This document shows positions 49,701 through 58,766 of a stretch of DNA of 64,000 bases, one piece after another. The notes beneath the pieces were generated by a model, which was not told the origin of the DNA, made no database searches, and saw only the letters and a list, made by a program, of their open reading frames with translations. Position 1 is the stretch's first letter, and each line of letters begins with the position of its first letter. This stretch comes from an uncultured Lachnospiraceae bacterium (GTDB lineage: Bacteria; Bacillota; Clostridia; Lachnospirales; Lachnospiraceae), in the NCBI GenBank assembly GCA_947588675.1, contig CANPYY010000012.1:1-64000 (forward strand), written 5' to 3'. Made by a program: the position numbers and the translations under genes.

Positions 49701-51205
49701 TCAATGCTCCATCCGTTCATGAACGGCACTCCGTCTTCATGATAAAGCGCAACATTAATTGCATACTCTCCGTCGGGTATATCCGATGTACTATAATTAG
49801 ACACTGTTATATCTTTAAGAATAAGATTTGCATCCGTATAACTGTCATCAAGATCTACATTAACAAAATAATCTTCAAGATGAATAAGAGGCGTAGCATA
49901 CAGGTATACATCCCTGAAAATACCTCCGTCATATAAAAAGTCCTGGTCCTCCATCCATGTTCCGTCGCAGAACTTATGTACCTCTACCGCAAGAAGATTA
50001 TCCGCGCCGGTATCAACGCTTCCGTCACTGTTCTTATATAGATAATCAGTAATATCAAAACTGTGCGGACTGTACGAATCTTCACTGTAACCTACTTCCT
50101 GTCCGTTTACGTAAACGTAATAACAGGATTCAACACCCTGAAAGCTTATATTTATTCTACCTTTGGAATCTGCAAGTCCCTTATTAACCTTGAAGCTTTT
50201 TCTGTACATACCTACAGGATTATAGTTGACAGCACATTTGGGCGACTGTACATTTTCAGACTGCCATGGCATGTCTACGTTAGTATAAATAGGAAAATCA
50301 AAGCCATAATGCGTCCAGCTTGCAGGCAGGGTAAGGTCGTTCTTCCACTCACCCTTTTCTTCATAATCCGGTTCATAAAATCCCTCATAATCCGGCTGCT
50401 GCGCCTCTGTATGATTACGTACTACCGCAAGTGACCAGTCTGTTACGGAACTATCCTTACCCGTAAGAAATTGCACATATTTGGATTCATCCTTCCTGTA
50501 ATCACGCGCACCTGTAATAGCAGCTTCCACAGAATCATAAGATACAGCGGAAGTAGATGTTATAGACGCATTTTTCATATTAATATTATAAACTTCAGCG
50601 CCTGTCACCTGATTTCCCTTTGTATCGGTATAATCTATTCCCATCCATTCCTGATGCGTGAATTTAACCGTATCATTTACACTCGCATCTTCTATGGAAG
50701 TAAGAGCAGGTAATGTACTGTTATTAAACGGTTTCCAGCCTTTTACCAAATTAATTCCGGTCACTTCAGGCGTTGGCTGCACAGGCAAATCAGTTTCCTC
50801 TGCCGGCGGTACTGCTGTCTGAGTAGGCTGCACAGGCATGACAGTTTCCGATGCAGTTGTCGGTTCCGCTTTCTTTTCGTAAACCTTAACTGATACTTTG
50901 CCGAGTTTTCTGATTTTCTTTCCCAATATTTCTTTTACCGTAATTTTGGCATTACCTTTTCTTTTACCTGTCACAACACCTTTAGAATTAACCGTAGCGA
51001 CAGATTTTTTGGAGGTTTTAAATTTGTACTTAGCTTTTTTAGCTTTATTAGCTATTTTAATCACCTTCTTTTTCTTTACTTCTACCGATATTTTTTTCGT
51101 CTTTATAGACGCCTTCTTAGCCGCGTCTGCATAAAGGAATCCACTAAATACCGTAACGTAAACCACGGAAAATGCAAGAATAAAACTAATAACCCGCTTA
51201 AACAT
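46748..51205 (-). CDS. GH2 LacZ-type beta-galactosidase with N-terminal Lys-rich Ig-like and C-terminal FN3-like domains
   Basis: [74 protein letters not shown]. Confidence 0.9.
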   Translation of the reverse strand: [1485 protein letters not shown]

Positions 51206-51249
51206 TTATATTCTCCTCTCTATTACAATATATTTACAGTTCCAATTTC

Positions 51250-51346
51250 AATATGAGTATAAAACATTTTAACAAAATACACATTGCAATATACTGACAA
51301 CATATTGTACAATAATGATATATTGCAAAATAAGCATCTCAATATA
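51250..51346. promoter_or_regulatory. Putative operator array between GH2 and AraC genes
   Basis: Five CAATAT/ATATTG half-sites; 10-bp IR TTGCAATATA (51285-51294) / TATATTGCAA (51320-51329). Confidence 0.45.
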
Positions 51347-51398
51347 TCATTAATTTACTGTATAATAATGATATAAATAATGAAAAGGGGATGTTATT

Positions 51399-52241
51399 AT
51401 GGAAGACTATGCCAGATACCGCGAAGAAAACGGCCGTCCTACAAGCGGATTTATGTTTTCTAAATATACCTTATACGCAAACCCCGGACTCAACGTTCCA
51501 CTGCACTGGCACGAAGAAATTGAAATTTTGTTCACCAAAGCGGATGGAATATTGATACTAGACGGTAAAAAAATAGACTACCGCGCCGAAGATATTCTTT
51601 TTATTAACTCGCGTCAGCTTCACAGCACTTATCATACAACCGCAGGATGGGCATACCATATTCTGGTACACCCTGAACTTTTCTGTATCCGGAATATATT
51701 AAACGATAAAAACAAAAGGTTTCATTTCCCCGAAAAAATAGAATCTGATAGCGCATTGTGCAGACAAATACTCGAAGATATCATAAAAATTCCCGCACCA
51801 ATATCAGATACCGACAAACTATTGATTATGAGTAAACTTTTTGAAATGCTGTTTCACCTCATGGACGCCGGATACCCCATAATACAAAATTATATGGAAA
51901 GTACGGCTCAGACAGAATATATAAAATCTACTATTAAATATATCAGCCAGAACATCAGACATAAAATTTCAATTCAGGAAATCGCTGATTATGTTGGAAT
52001 TTCCAAAGAATACCTCATGCGCCTTTTTAAACTATATACAGGAAAGACAATTAACTCATACATACAGACAACCCGTCTTGAAGCCGCCAGAGATGATCTT
52101 TCCGGCGGATACAGTCTTACAGACATAATTTATAAATACGATTATTCGGATGTTGCATACTTCTGCAGATTATTTAAAAAGCATTACGGTATTTCACCCG
52201 GTCACTACACCAATTTACCAGGCGGCTCACATAGAATCTAA
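51399..52241 (+). CDS. AraC-family transcriptional regulator with cupin N-terminal domain
   Basis: HWHEEIEILF; IADYVGISKEYLMRLFKLYTGKTINSYIQTTRLEAA; YDYSDVAYFCRLFKKHYGISPGHY. Confidence 0.92.
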   Translation: MEDYARYREENGRPTSGFMFSKYTLYANPGLNVPLHWHEEIEILFTKADGILILDGKKIDYRAEDILFINSRQLHSTYHTTAGWAYHILVHPELFCIRNILNDKNKRFHFPEKIESDSALCRQILEDIIKIPAPISDTDKLLIMSKLFEMLFHLMDAGYPIIQNYMESTAQTEYIKSTIKYISQNIRHKISIQEIADYVGISKEYLMRLFKLYTGKTINSYIQTTRLEAARDDLSGGYSLTDIIYKYDYSDVAYFCRLFKKHYGISPGHYTNLPGGSHRI

Positions 52242-52413
52242 TAGAGAATATATGGGTTTACACAGGCAGCAAGAAGCTTATGTACTAATTTTTCCATTAG
52301 TTAATATTCCTGATGGACTTGACAGATCTGACATAGAAAGCGGCATTGGAAATTATCTTATTTCAAAAAATGTACCTATCCTTGATTTCTATTCCCATAA
52401 TTACTGACTTTCA

Positions 52414-52968
52414 CTAATCAAAAACTAATATATCACTTATTACTTTAGATAGTATTTCCTCTGCATCATTGCCTTCAATATCCAAATATTCGGCGTAAAT
52501 TAATTTTGTTTCCTTAATGCCAAACATATTCTTTACCAGATAATCTATATAGTCAAAACTAAATCTTGGATTATACTCTCCACCTGCCGTAGTAACATAA
52601 TACAGTTTCTTTGCTTTACACAAACCCTGCGGACGTCCATCTTCATCATATTTAGTAACAATGCCTATAGAATAAATATTTTCAATATATGTTTTCAAAA
52701 CAGCAGGGAACTGACCGTCCCAATACGGGGCTGATATTACTATCAAATCAGCTTCTGCAAACTGTTTTGACAGTTCAAAAATACTATCATTATAATTTTG
52801 CTTTTCAATTTGAGCAGTACGATAATCCAATCTTTCTTCATTAAGCGGCTTAATATCAATATCGGTTAATTTAACTTCTTCAAAATCTCCGAACTTATTC
52901 AATAAGGCTTTTGCTAATCTATTTGTTCTTGATTCTGTTCTTACACAGGCATTAATATATAAAATCAT
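52414..52968 (-). CDS. NAD(P)H-dependent flavodoxin-fold oxidoreductase
   Basis: ILYINACVRTESRTNRLAKALL; ADLIVISAPYWDGQFPAVLKTYIENIYSIG; YVTTAGG. Confidence 0.82.
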   Translation of the reverse strand: MILYINACVRTESRTNRLAKALLNKFGDFEEVKLTDIDIKPLNEERLDYRTAQIEKQNYNDSIFELSKQFAEADLIVISAPYWDGQFPAVLKTYIENIYSIGIVTKYDEDGRPQGLCKAKKLYYVTTAGGEYNPRFSFDYIDYLVKNMFGIKETKLIYAEYLDIEGNDAEEILSKVISDILVFD

Positions 52969-52999
52969 ATTTCATCCCTACTTTTCTCCACTATATTTT

Positions 53000-53626
53000 T
53001 CATTTGCCATCCGGAAAACTGGTAAATGAACCATTCTCCGTTTCCGGGTAACCATACTTATTCTTAGCATCAGAAAATGCCTTTATCATAAAACTCATGT
53101 TTCTGGCAAGATTTCTCATAGTCTGCAGACCTTCCAAATCCTTCTTTACATCCTCAGCAGTAAAACCATGCACCTGATTCCAATATGTTGAAGAAGCCAC
53201 AGGCATACTGCTTATTGTGAAATACTTGTTCAATACGTCAAAGCTTGCAGTATTACCGCCTCGTCTGCAACTAACTACTGCAGCACCTACTTTCATGTGC
53301 TTTGAAAAATGCGTACTGTAAAACAGTCTGTCCATAAAGGATAAAATATTTCCGTTCGGAGAGCCATAATATACCGGGCTTCCTACTACCAAACCATCCG
53401 CCGCTTCAAACTTCGGCGCCACTTCATTAACAAGGTCATCAAACACGCACCTGCCTGTTTCACTGCATGTGTTACAAGAGATACATCCACGTATATCCTT
53501 TGTTCCCACCTGGATAAGCTCGGTTTCTACACCTTCTGTTTCAAATACCTTAATCATCTCATCAAGCGCCGTAGCCGTACATCCGTGCTGGTGAGCACTT
53601 CCGTTCAACAGAATAACTCTACTCAT
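53000..53626 (-). CDS. NADPH-dependent FMN reductase / iron-sulfur flavoprotein-like
   Basis: VILLNGSAHQHGCTATALDEM; GCISCNTCSETGRCVFDD; GLVVGSPVYYGSPNGNILSFMDRLF. Confidence 0.82.
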   Translation of the reverse strand: MSRVILLNGSAHQHGCTATALDEMIKVFETEGVETELIQVGTKDIRGCISCNTCSETGRCVFDDLVNEVAPKFEAADGLVVGSPVYYGSPNGNILSFMDRLFYSTHFSKHMKVGAAVVSCRRGGNTASFDVLNKYFTISSMPVASSTYWNQVHGFTAEDVKKDLEGLQTMRNLARNMSFMIKAFSDAKNKYGYPETENGSFTSFPDGK

Positions 53627-53951
53627 TGTTCAACCTCCATTTCATTTCTTCATAATTTTTCAGTTTTAATTACAGGAGCAAAAAAAGCGAACAGCAAGTT
53701 AGCAATGTTTTTGCTCCAACAGTTATATGATACATTTATTGAAAGAACCGCAGGCGCTAAAACACCTTTGCTCAATTTTACCACTAATCATTACAAATTG
53801 AAAACCTTTTCTTTCTGCACAACAAAAAACAAATAATTTTCTTGACGCCATGTCATTTACGTAATAAAAAAGTAATCCACGTACATATTATTGTCATCCC
53901 GTAAGTTATATGCTATATTAACAATTATAATATTTTTAAGGAGATACATCC

Positions 53952-54936
53952 ATGGACATTAATTATTTACTTATGCTTCAGAATTTTCGCGACGCAACCG
54001 GAGGCGTTCTGAATAATTTTTTTTGAATACATAACAAAACTTGGCGAAACTTCAATACTTATGTTTGCAATTGGCCTTATATACTGGGGAATTGATAAAC
54101 GAAAGGGAATTTTTATAATGTTCTCTTTCTATACCAACCGTATTATTAACGGATTTATCAAAATTACCGCATGTGCATACCGCCCATGGATAAGAGATTC
54201 ACGAATCATGCCTGTTCCCGAGGCACAGGCAGACGCTACAGGTTACTCTTTTCCAAGCGGACATACGGCAAACGCTGCAAGTTACTGGGGCGGTCTTGCC
54301 ATCAATACAAAAGACCGTTTAAAACCACAGAAAGTGCTACAGGCGCTTCTTATAATACTGGTACTTCTTATAGGATTCTCACGTAATTATCTGGGCGTAC
54401 ATACTCCGCAGGATGTAATAGTTGCGCTTGTAATAGGATTTGCAGTATTATTCGCTATGGCAAAGCTTTTGCCTGCTATCGATAAAAATCCACGTGCCGA
54501 CATTTATGTAATGCTTGCCGGAGTAACACTCTGCGTACTGTTAATTATATATGCGGCTTTCAAATCTTATCCCGTAGACTATAATGCAGATGGTTCCATA
54601 GTAGTCGAAGGTTCCAAAATGGCAATAGACTCTTACAAAAATGCCGGTATCGGAATAGGCTTTTTCATAGGCTGGTTTCTGGAACGCAGATTTGTAAAAT
54701 TTTCAACCGATGACAGCAAAACGGAAAATATAATAAGACTTATATTCTGTATGTTTACATATACCATACTTGATAATTTTGCAGGTTCTTCCTTTGTAAA
54801 AGATGCACTTACAAATATCGGTTTCGGCTCAGGCCTTATAAAAGCACTTACACAGGGTGTGTGCACGCTTTATTTTGTAGCAATTGCCCCGGCTATCGTA
54901 AAACTGCTTTTTAAGCTGTTTTCACGCCGTAAATAG
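53952..54936 (+). pseudogene. PAP2-family phosphatase interrupted by +1 frameshift in an 8-T run
   Basis: ATG at 53952 reads MDINYLLMLQNFRDATGGVLNNFF-stop; one T fewer gives NNFFEYITKLGETSILMFAIG..., joining the downstream PAP2 ORF (YSFPSGHTANAASYW, FSRNYLGVHTPQDV). Confidence 0.8.
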
Positions 54937-54978
54937 ATTATATGCTTTTAAACAATTATCATGTTCCACAATATTTGC

Positions 54979-55010
54979 ATATTCAACCAAGCTTACATTA
55001 CCCATCTTAT
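54979..55010. repeat. 32-bp direct repeat, left copy
   Basis: ATATTCAACCAAGCTTACATTACCCATCTTAT, identical to 58782-58813. Confidence 0.95.
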
Positions 55011-55081
55011 CTGCAGCATATACTCATTTACAAAAGTGCCATCTTTCATTTGTATCGCATCCGGTTTTACCCCTAACCTTT

Positions 55082-56452
55082 TTAATCTACACTGAAAATT
55101 GTCTCCTCGAACTCTTTTTTTGCCTGTGTGTGAAGTTTTGCAGCTTCTGTGTGCATTTTTCTTACTTGATTTCTAATATCAAAAACTTTTTTCACTATAG
55201 TTTCCTGAGTTATAACATCAGGATTATCAGAATGTATTGGTAATTTGGGCAATGTCAACATCTCAAGAAAATCTGTACCTACACGTTGCTGACCTGCTGA
55301 ACCAGTAAAATAACTCATCGCAACTTTTCTTAATCTTTTAGTTCTTAGTAGACAATATATATACTCAGGAAGAGCATTTTCGTTTGTTCTAAACACATGA
55401 AACTCTGTAGAGCCATATGCATACCCATTTTTTAAATTTGTAGCCACCGCACATTTTCCGTTTTGCATACATGGAGTTATCTTTGCCCATATAACATCAT
55501 TTTCCTGAAATGCTGTATATCCTTTACTCTTGCTCGTTTTTCCAAGCTTATGTTCGATAATTTCTCCATATATGTCAGAGACGCATCCCATTGGTATAAA
55601 CGAAACATCTTCCACATCTTCTGGATATATGGTTTTGGGGTTAAGCTCGCAAAAGAATTCTAATGGCAAATTGTCAAACTGTGATGATTTGAAAACATCT
55701 TGTGGTTTGATTGTATTGCTGTTCATTTTTGCGCCCCAACCAACCAGTTTAGAAAAACTTGTAGTTTTTAATAGTTTTAAACCATCTTTAGTTATAATTC
55801 TTTTTTCTATTTTCAATATATCAAAAATATAATCATCTATCTCTTCATTAAGCAAATCTGCCTCCTGCTCAATTGATTTGGCTTTTTTTATGCAATCATT
55901 GTATTTTTCAACTAATTTACATTGAACATCTATTAGTGGGACAGGTATATTAATATTTGATAATTTGTCATACGATAATGTCTGCCTGACTGATCCGGTA
56001 GTATTATCTTTTATCAATGTGTTAAATATTGATGTTTTTAAAACAAGATACAGATATTCTGGCAAAAGTGTTTCCTTACATTTAAAAACCACATACGCCG
56101 GGCTGATATATTTATTTAATAATTCATCAGTCTTTAATCCAATAGAACCAACATTTACCCTGTAAGGATTATATGCTAAATATCCATTCTCAACATAAAT
56201 ATAAGGTTGGTTTATGTTTTTTCCTAATTCCGTATAGGCATCAAACATACCAAATTCATTTGAAATACCTAAAATTCCAAATTTCTTTTCTGGTTCTTCA
56301 AATAGCTTTGTTTTTGATGTAATACGAATTGTATGTTTACCTATATTACTAATAGGATACTTTGAGGTAATAGATGTGGAAAAAAAGTATTTTACATTCC
56401 ACTGTTCTGTTTCTCTAAAGCGAATAGTCTTTAATAAATTGCTACTTACCAC
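55082..56452 (-). CDS. hsdS: Type I restriction specificity subunit HsdS
   Basis: Two TRD-like halves, e.g. YISPAYVVFKCKETLLPEYLYLVLKT and GSAGQQRVGTDFLEMLTLPKLP. Confidence 0.85.
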   Translation of the reverse strand: MVSSNLLKTIRFRETEQWNVKYFFSTSITSKYPISNIGKHTIRITSKTKLFEEPEKKFGILGISNEFGMFDAYTELGKNINQPYIYVENGYLAYNPYRVNVGSIGLKTDELLNKYISPAYVVFKCKETLLPEYLYLVLKTSIFNTLIKDNTTGSVRQTLSYDKLSNINIPVPLIDVQCKLVEKYNDCIKKAKSIEQEADLLNEEIDDYIFDILKIEKRIITKDGLKLLKTTSFSKLVGWGAKMNSNTIKPQDVFKSSQFDNLPLEFFCELNPKTIYPEDVEDVSFIPMGCVSDIYGEIIEHKLGKTSKSKGYTAFQENDVIWAKITPCMQNGKCAVATNLKNGYAYGSTEFHVFRTNENALPEYIYCLLRTKRLRKVAMSYFTGSAGQQRVGTDFLEMLTLPKLPIHSDNPDVITQETIVKKVFDIRNQVRKMHTEAAKLHTQAKKEFEETIFSVD

Positions 56453-58722
56453 TGCAATTCAACCTCCTTGCCATCAGAAATACGGCAAAGTTTACCTACA
56501 GAATTTATAGCATAAGAAACACTATTATCAGATTCAACCCATAGCTTATTCTTAATTCTATATTCCTTATACTTATCTTTAAGACCTGGTAACTGATTGC
56601 CTGCTGACTTTGCCCCGGTAGAGGTAATTCCGGCATCTTCCACCATCGCAATAGGAATTTCATAATCAAAATACTCTTTTACAAGCGGCTTTGCTTCTTC
56701 CGCGGCAAGTGCAGAAATATCTTCCAGTTGCTTGCGAATTGATTTAGCTTCTTTTGAACGTTCTTTTCCAGCATCGACTAACATCTGATGTTCTGCAAGC
56801 AGTTTATCACATTCATCTTTATAAGCAGCATATGTTTCCTCGTAAGCTTTTTTCTTTGCTTTGGCGTATTCATTCTCTTCTTCTTCAGTAAAACGTTTGA
56901 AAAATACAAGACTTGGTTTTACGGTAGCGCCGGCAGCAATAAACACATCTTGAGGAATTGAGCAAATTAAAATTATTTTTGCTCTTCCTTCAAAATATTC
57001 TCTAACTTTTTGAAGATTAGATGTATTTAATACTCCTTCCGGTAAAACCATACCCATACGACCACCTTTTTTGAGTAGACGCAAGCAGCGTTCCATAAAA
57101 AGAACCTCTGTAAGACTAGACATTGAACCGGTATCATACAATGAAAGCAGTTTTTTACCTATATTATCATTCACTTGTTTTAGCGCATTCTCGTAAGCCT
57201 CGCCATATTTCTCTTTATATTTTTCAATTAAGACTTCATCGGTAAACTTATCAGCTTCTGTAATCTTTTGATTTTTATCAATACGAGCACCAAAAGGAGG
57301 ATTAGTCAATATGACATCAAACCTTTCTTCAAAAATGCCATTAACATTTAACAAACCATCATGATGGTGAACTCCTCCGTGTCCATCGCCATGCATAATC
57401 ATATTCATTTTCGATGTTCTTGCCATACGTGGATTAGCGTCGGTACCATAAATACAATCGTGTGATAAATGGTACATACGGCTGCCTTCTGTTTGTGTAT
57501 CTAGCTCTTTATTTAAAATTGTTTGCATATCTTCAATACGCTTATTAATAGCGAGCTGTTCCGATTCCGAAAGGTCTTCATAATTATCCCCTTCAATTTC
57601 AGTACGCAATTTTGCTTTTTGCGTCTTTATGTCATTCTCAATCTGCTCACGTACATATTCAAATGCTTTAATTAAAAAGCCACCGCTACCACAAGTAGGA
57701 TCACAAATGACTTCGCATTCTTTCGGATCTAAAATCGAAGTCATAAAGTCTACAATAGTACGCGGTGTAAAAAATTGACCTAGTTCACCTCTGAAAGTTG
57801 TGCCAAGAAATTGTTCAAATGCGATTCCTTTGACATCGTCCTGTGTATCAGAAAGGTTATAGACCTGCAATTTTTCCAATATTTGCTCAAAACTGTTCTG
57901 ACGAATTTTTATGCTTTCATTTTCATCAAACAAACTGTCTTCTTTGAAAACATCTTTTGTATCGTTAAACAAAATTTGCATGTATGGCAAATCAACACCT
58001 CTTTTTTTAAGAGTCGGTCGGGTATATACTTCATAATCTTTTTCTAATTGCTGAAATTTTTTTAGTGTAAAAACTTCGCTGCCTCGTTTATCTCTTTCAT
58101 AGCGAATCTTCATAAACAATATTTTGCTTATTTCATCAAAAGCAGCTTCCGGAGAAAGTTTATCGTTATTTCTAATGATGTTATGGCATGTACGAAGCAT
58201 TTTAGTAAATTCTTCTCGCGTAAAAGTTTTCGTCTTTCCTAAAATCTCTTTTACCTTTTTATCAACAAGCGCCTCTTTAGCTGTTGGTATTGCAACAACC
58301 TCTACTAACTCTTTCGGCAAGTATTCTTTATCAACATTAAAATACCTTGTTTCTTTTTCGTTTGTAGTTACAAAAAAGCTTGCACCCGCCCAAGAGGCAT
58401 AATTATATCCCTGATAGTAATCTTCTTCACGGATACGCACATTTTCTGCTTTACATTCAACAACTATAAAAGCAGCTTTACTTTCGTCTTTATCCTTTTT
58501 TGATTTCCAGATAACAATATCAGCGCGTGCTTTCCCTTGGCCACGCTGAGAATTGTTGACTTTAATTTCTTGCGCCATTTGTTCAAGGGAATAACCATAG
58601 TCATCAACAAGTTTCTTTATATATTTTTGACGCACCTTTTCCTCTGGCGTTTCTATATGCCAAGAATTTGTTAACGGGCAAAATATTTTGCCATTTTCCC
58701 TTTTTATTTGCAATTCACTCAT
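56446..58722 (-). CDS. N6-adenine methyltransferase (HsdM-like) with N-terminal HSDR_N-type nuclease domain
   Basis: ARADIVIWKSKKDKDESKAAFIVVECKAE (PD-(D/E)XK-like); MTase motifs DPTCGSGGFL and NPPFG. Start set at MSELQIKREN. Confidence 0.88.
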   Translation of the reverse strand: MSELQIKRENGKIFCPLTNSWHIETPEEKVRQKYIKKLVDDYGYSLEQMAQEIKVNNSQRGQGKARADIVIWKSKKDKDESKAAFIVVECKAENVRIREEDYYQGYNYASWAGASFFVTTNEKETRYFNVDKEYLPKELVEVVAIPTAKEALVDKKVKEILGKTKTFTREEFTKMLRTCHNIIRNNDKLSPEAAFDEISKILFMKIRYERDKRGSEVFTLKKFQQLEKDYEVYTRPTLKKRGVDLPYMQILFNDTKDVFKEDSLFDENESIKIRQNSFEQILEKLQVYNLSDTQDDVKGIAFEQFLGTTFRGELGQFFTPRTIVDFMTSILDPKECEVICDPTCGSGGFLIKAFEYVREQIENDIKTQKAKLRTEIEGDNYEDLSESEQLAINKRIEDMQTILNKELDTQTEGSRMYHLSHDCIYGTDANPRMARTSKMNMIMHGDGHGGVHHHDGLLNVNGIFEERFDVILTNPPFGARIDKNQKITEADKFTDEVLIEKYKEKYGEAYENALKQVNDNIGKKLLSLYDTGSMSSLTEVLFMERCLRLLKKGGRMGMVLPEGVLNTSNLQKVREYFEGRAKIILICSIPQDVFIAAGATVKPSLVFFKRFTEEEENEYAKAKKKAYEETYAAYKDECDKLLAEHQMLVDAGKERSKEAKSIRKQLEDISALAAEEAKPLVKEYFDYEIPIAMVEDAGITSTGAKSAGNQLPGLKDKYKEYRIKNKLWVESDNSVSYAINSVGKLCRISDGKEVELQW

Positions 58723-58766
58723 ATTATTTCTCCTGTTCAATTGTAATTAAATATTACTCTATGATT

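Noticed and set aside
52252-52407. 51-aa + ORF (MGLHRQQEAYVLIFPLVNIPDGLDRSDIESGIGNYLISKNVPILDFYSHNY) after the AraC gene
   Set aside because: Protein-like composition and weak RBS, but no recognised family; could be a remnant. Too weak to call.
53585-53836. 83-aa + ORF after the FMN reductase
   Set aside because: Overlaps the reductase 5' end antisense and has no coding character.
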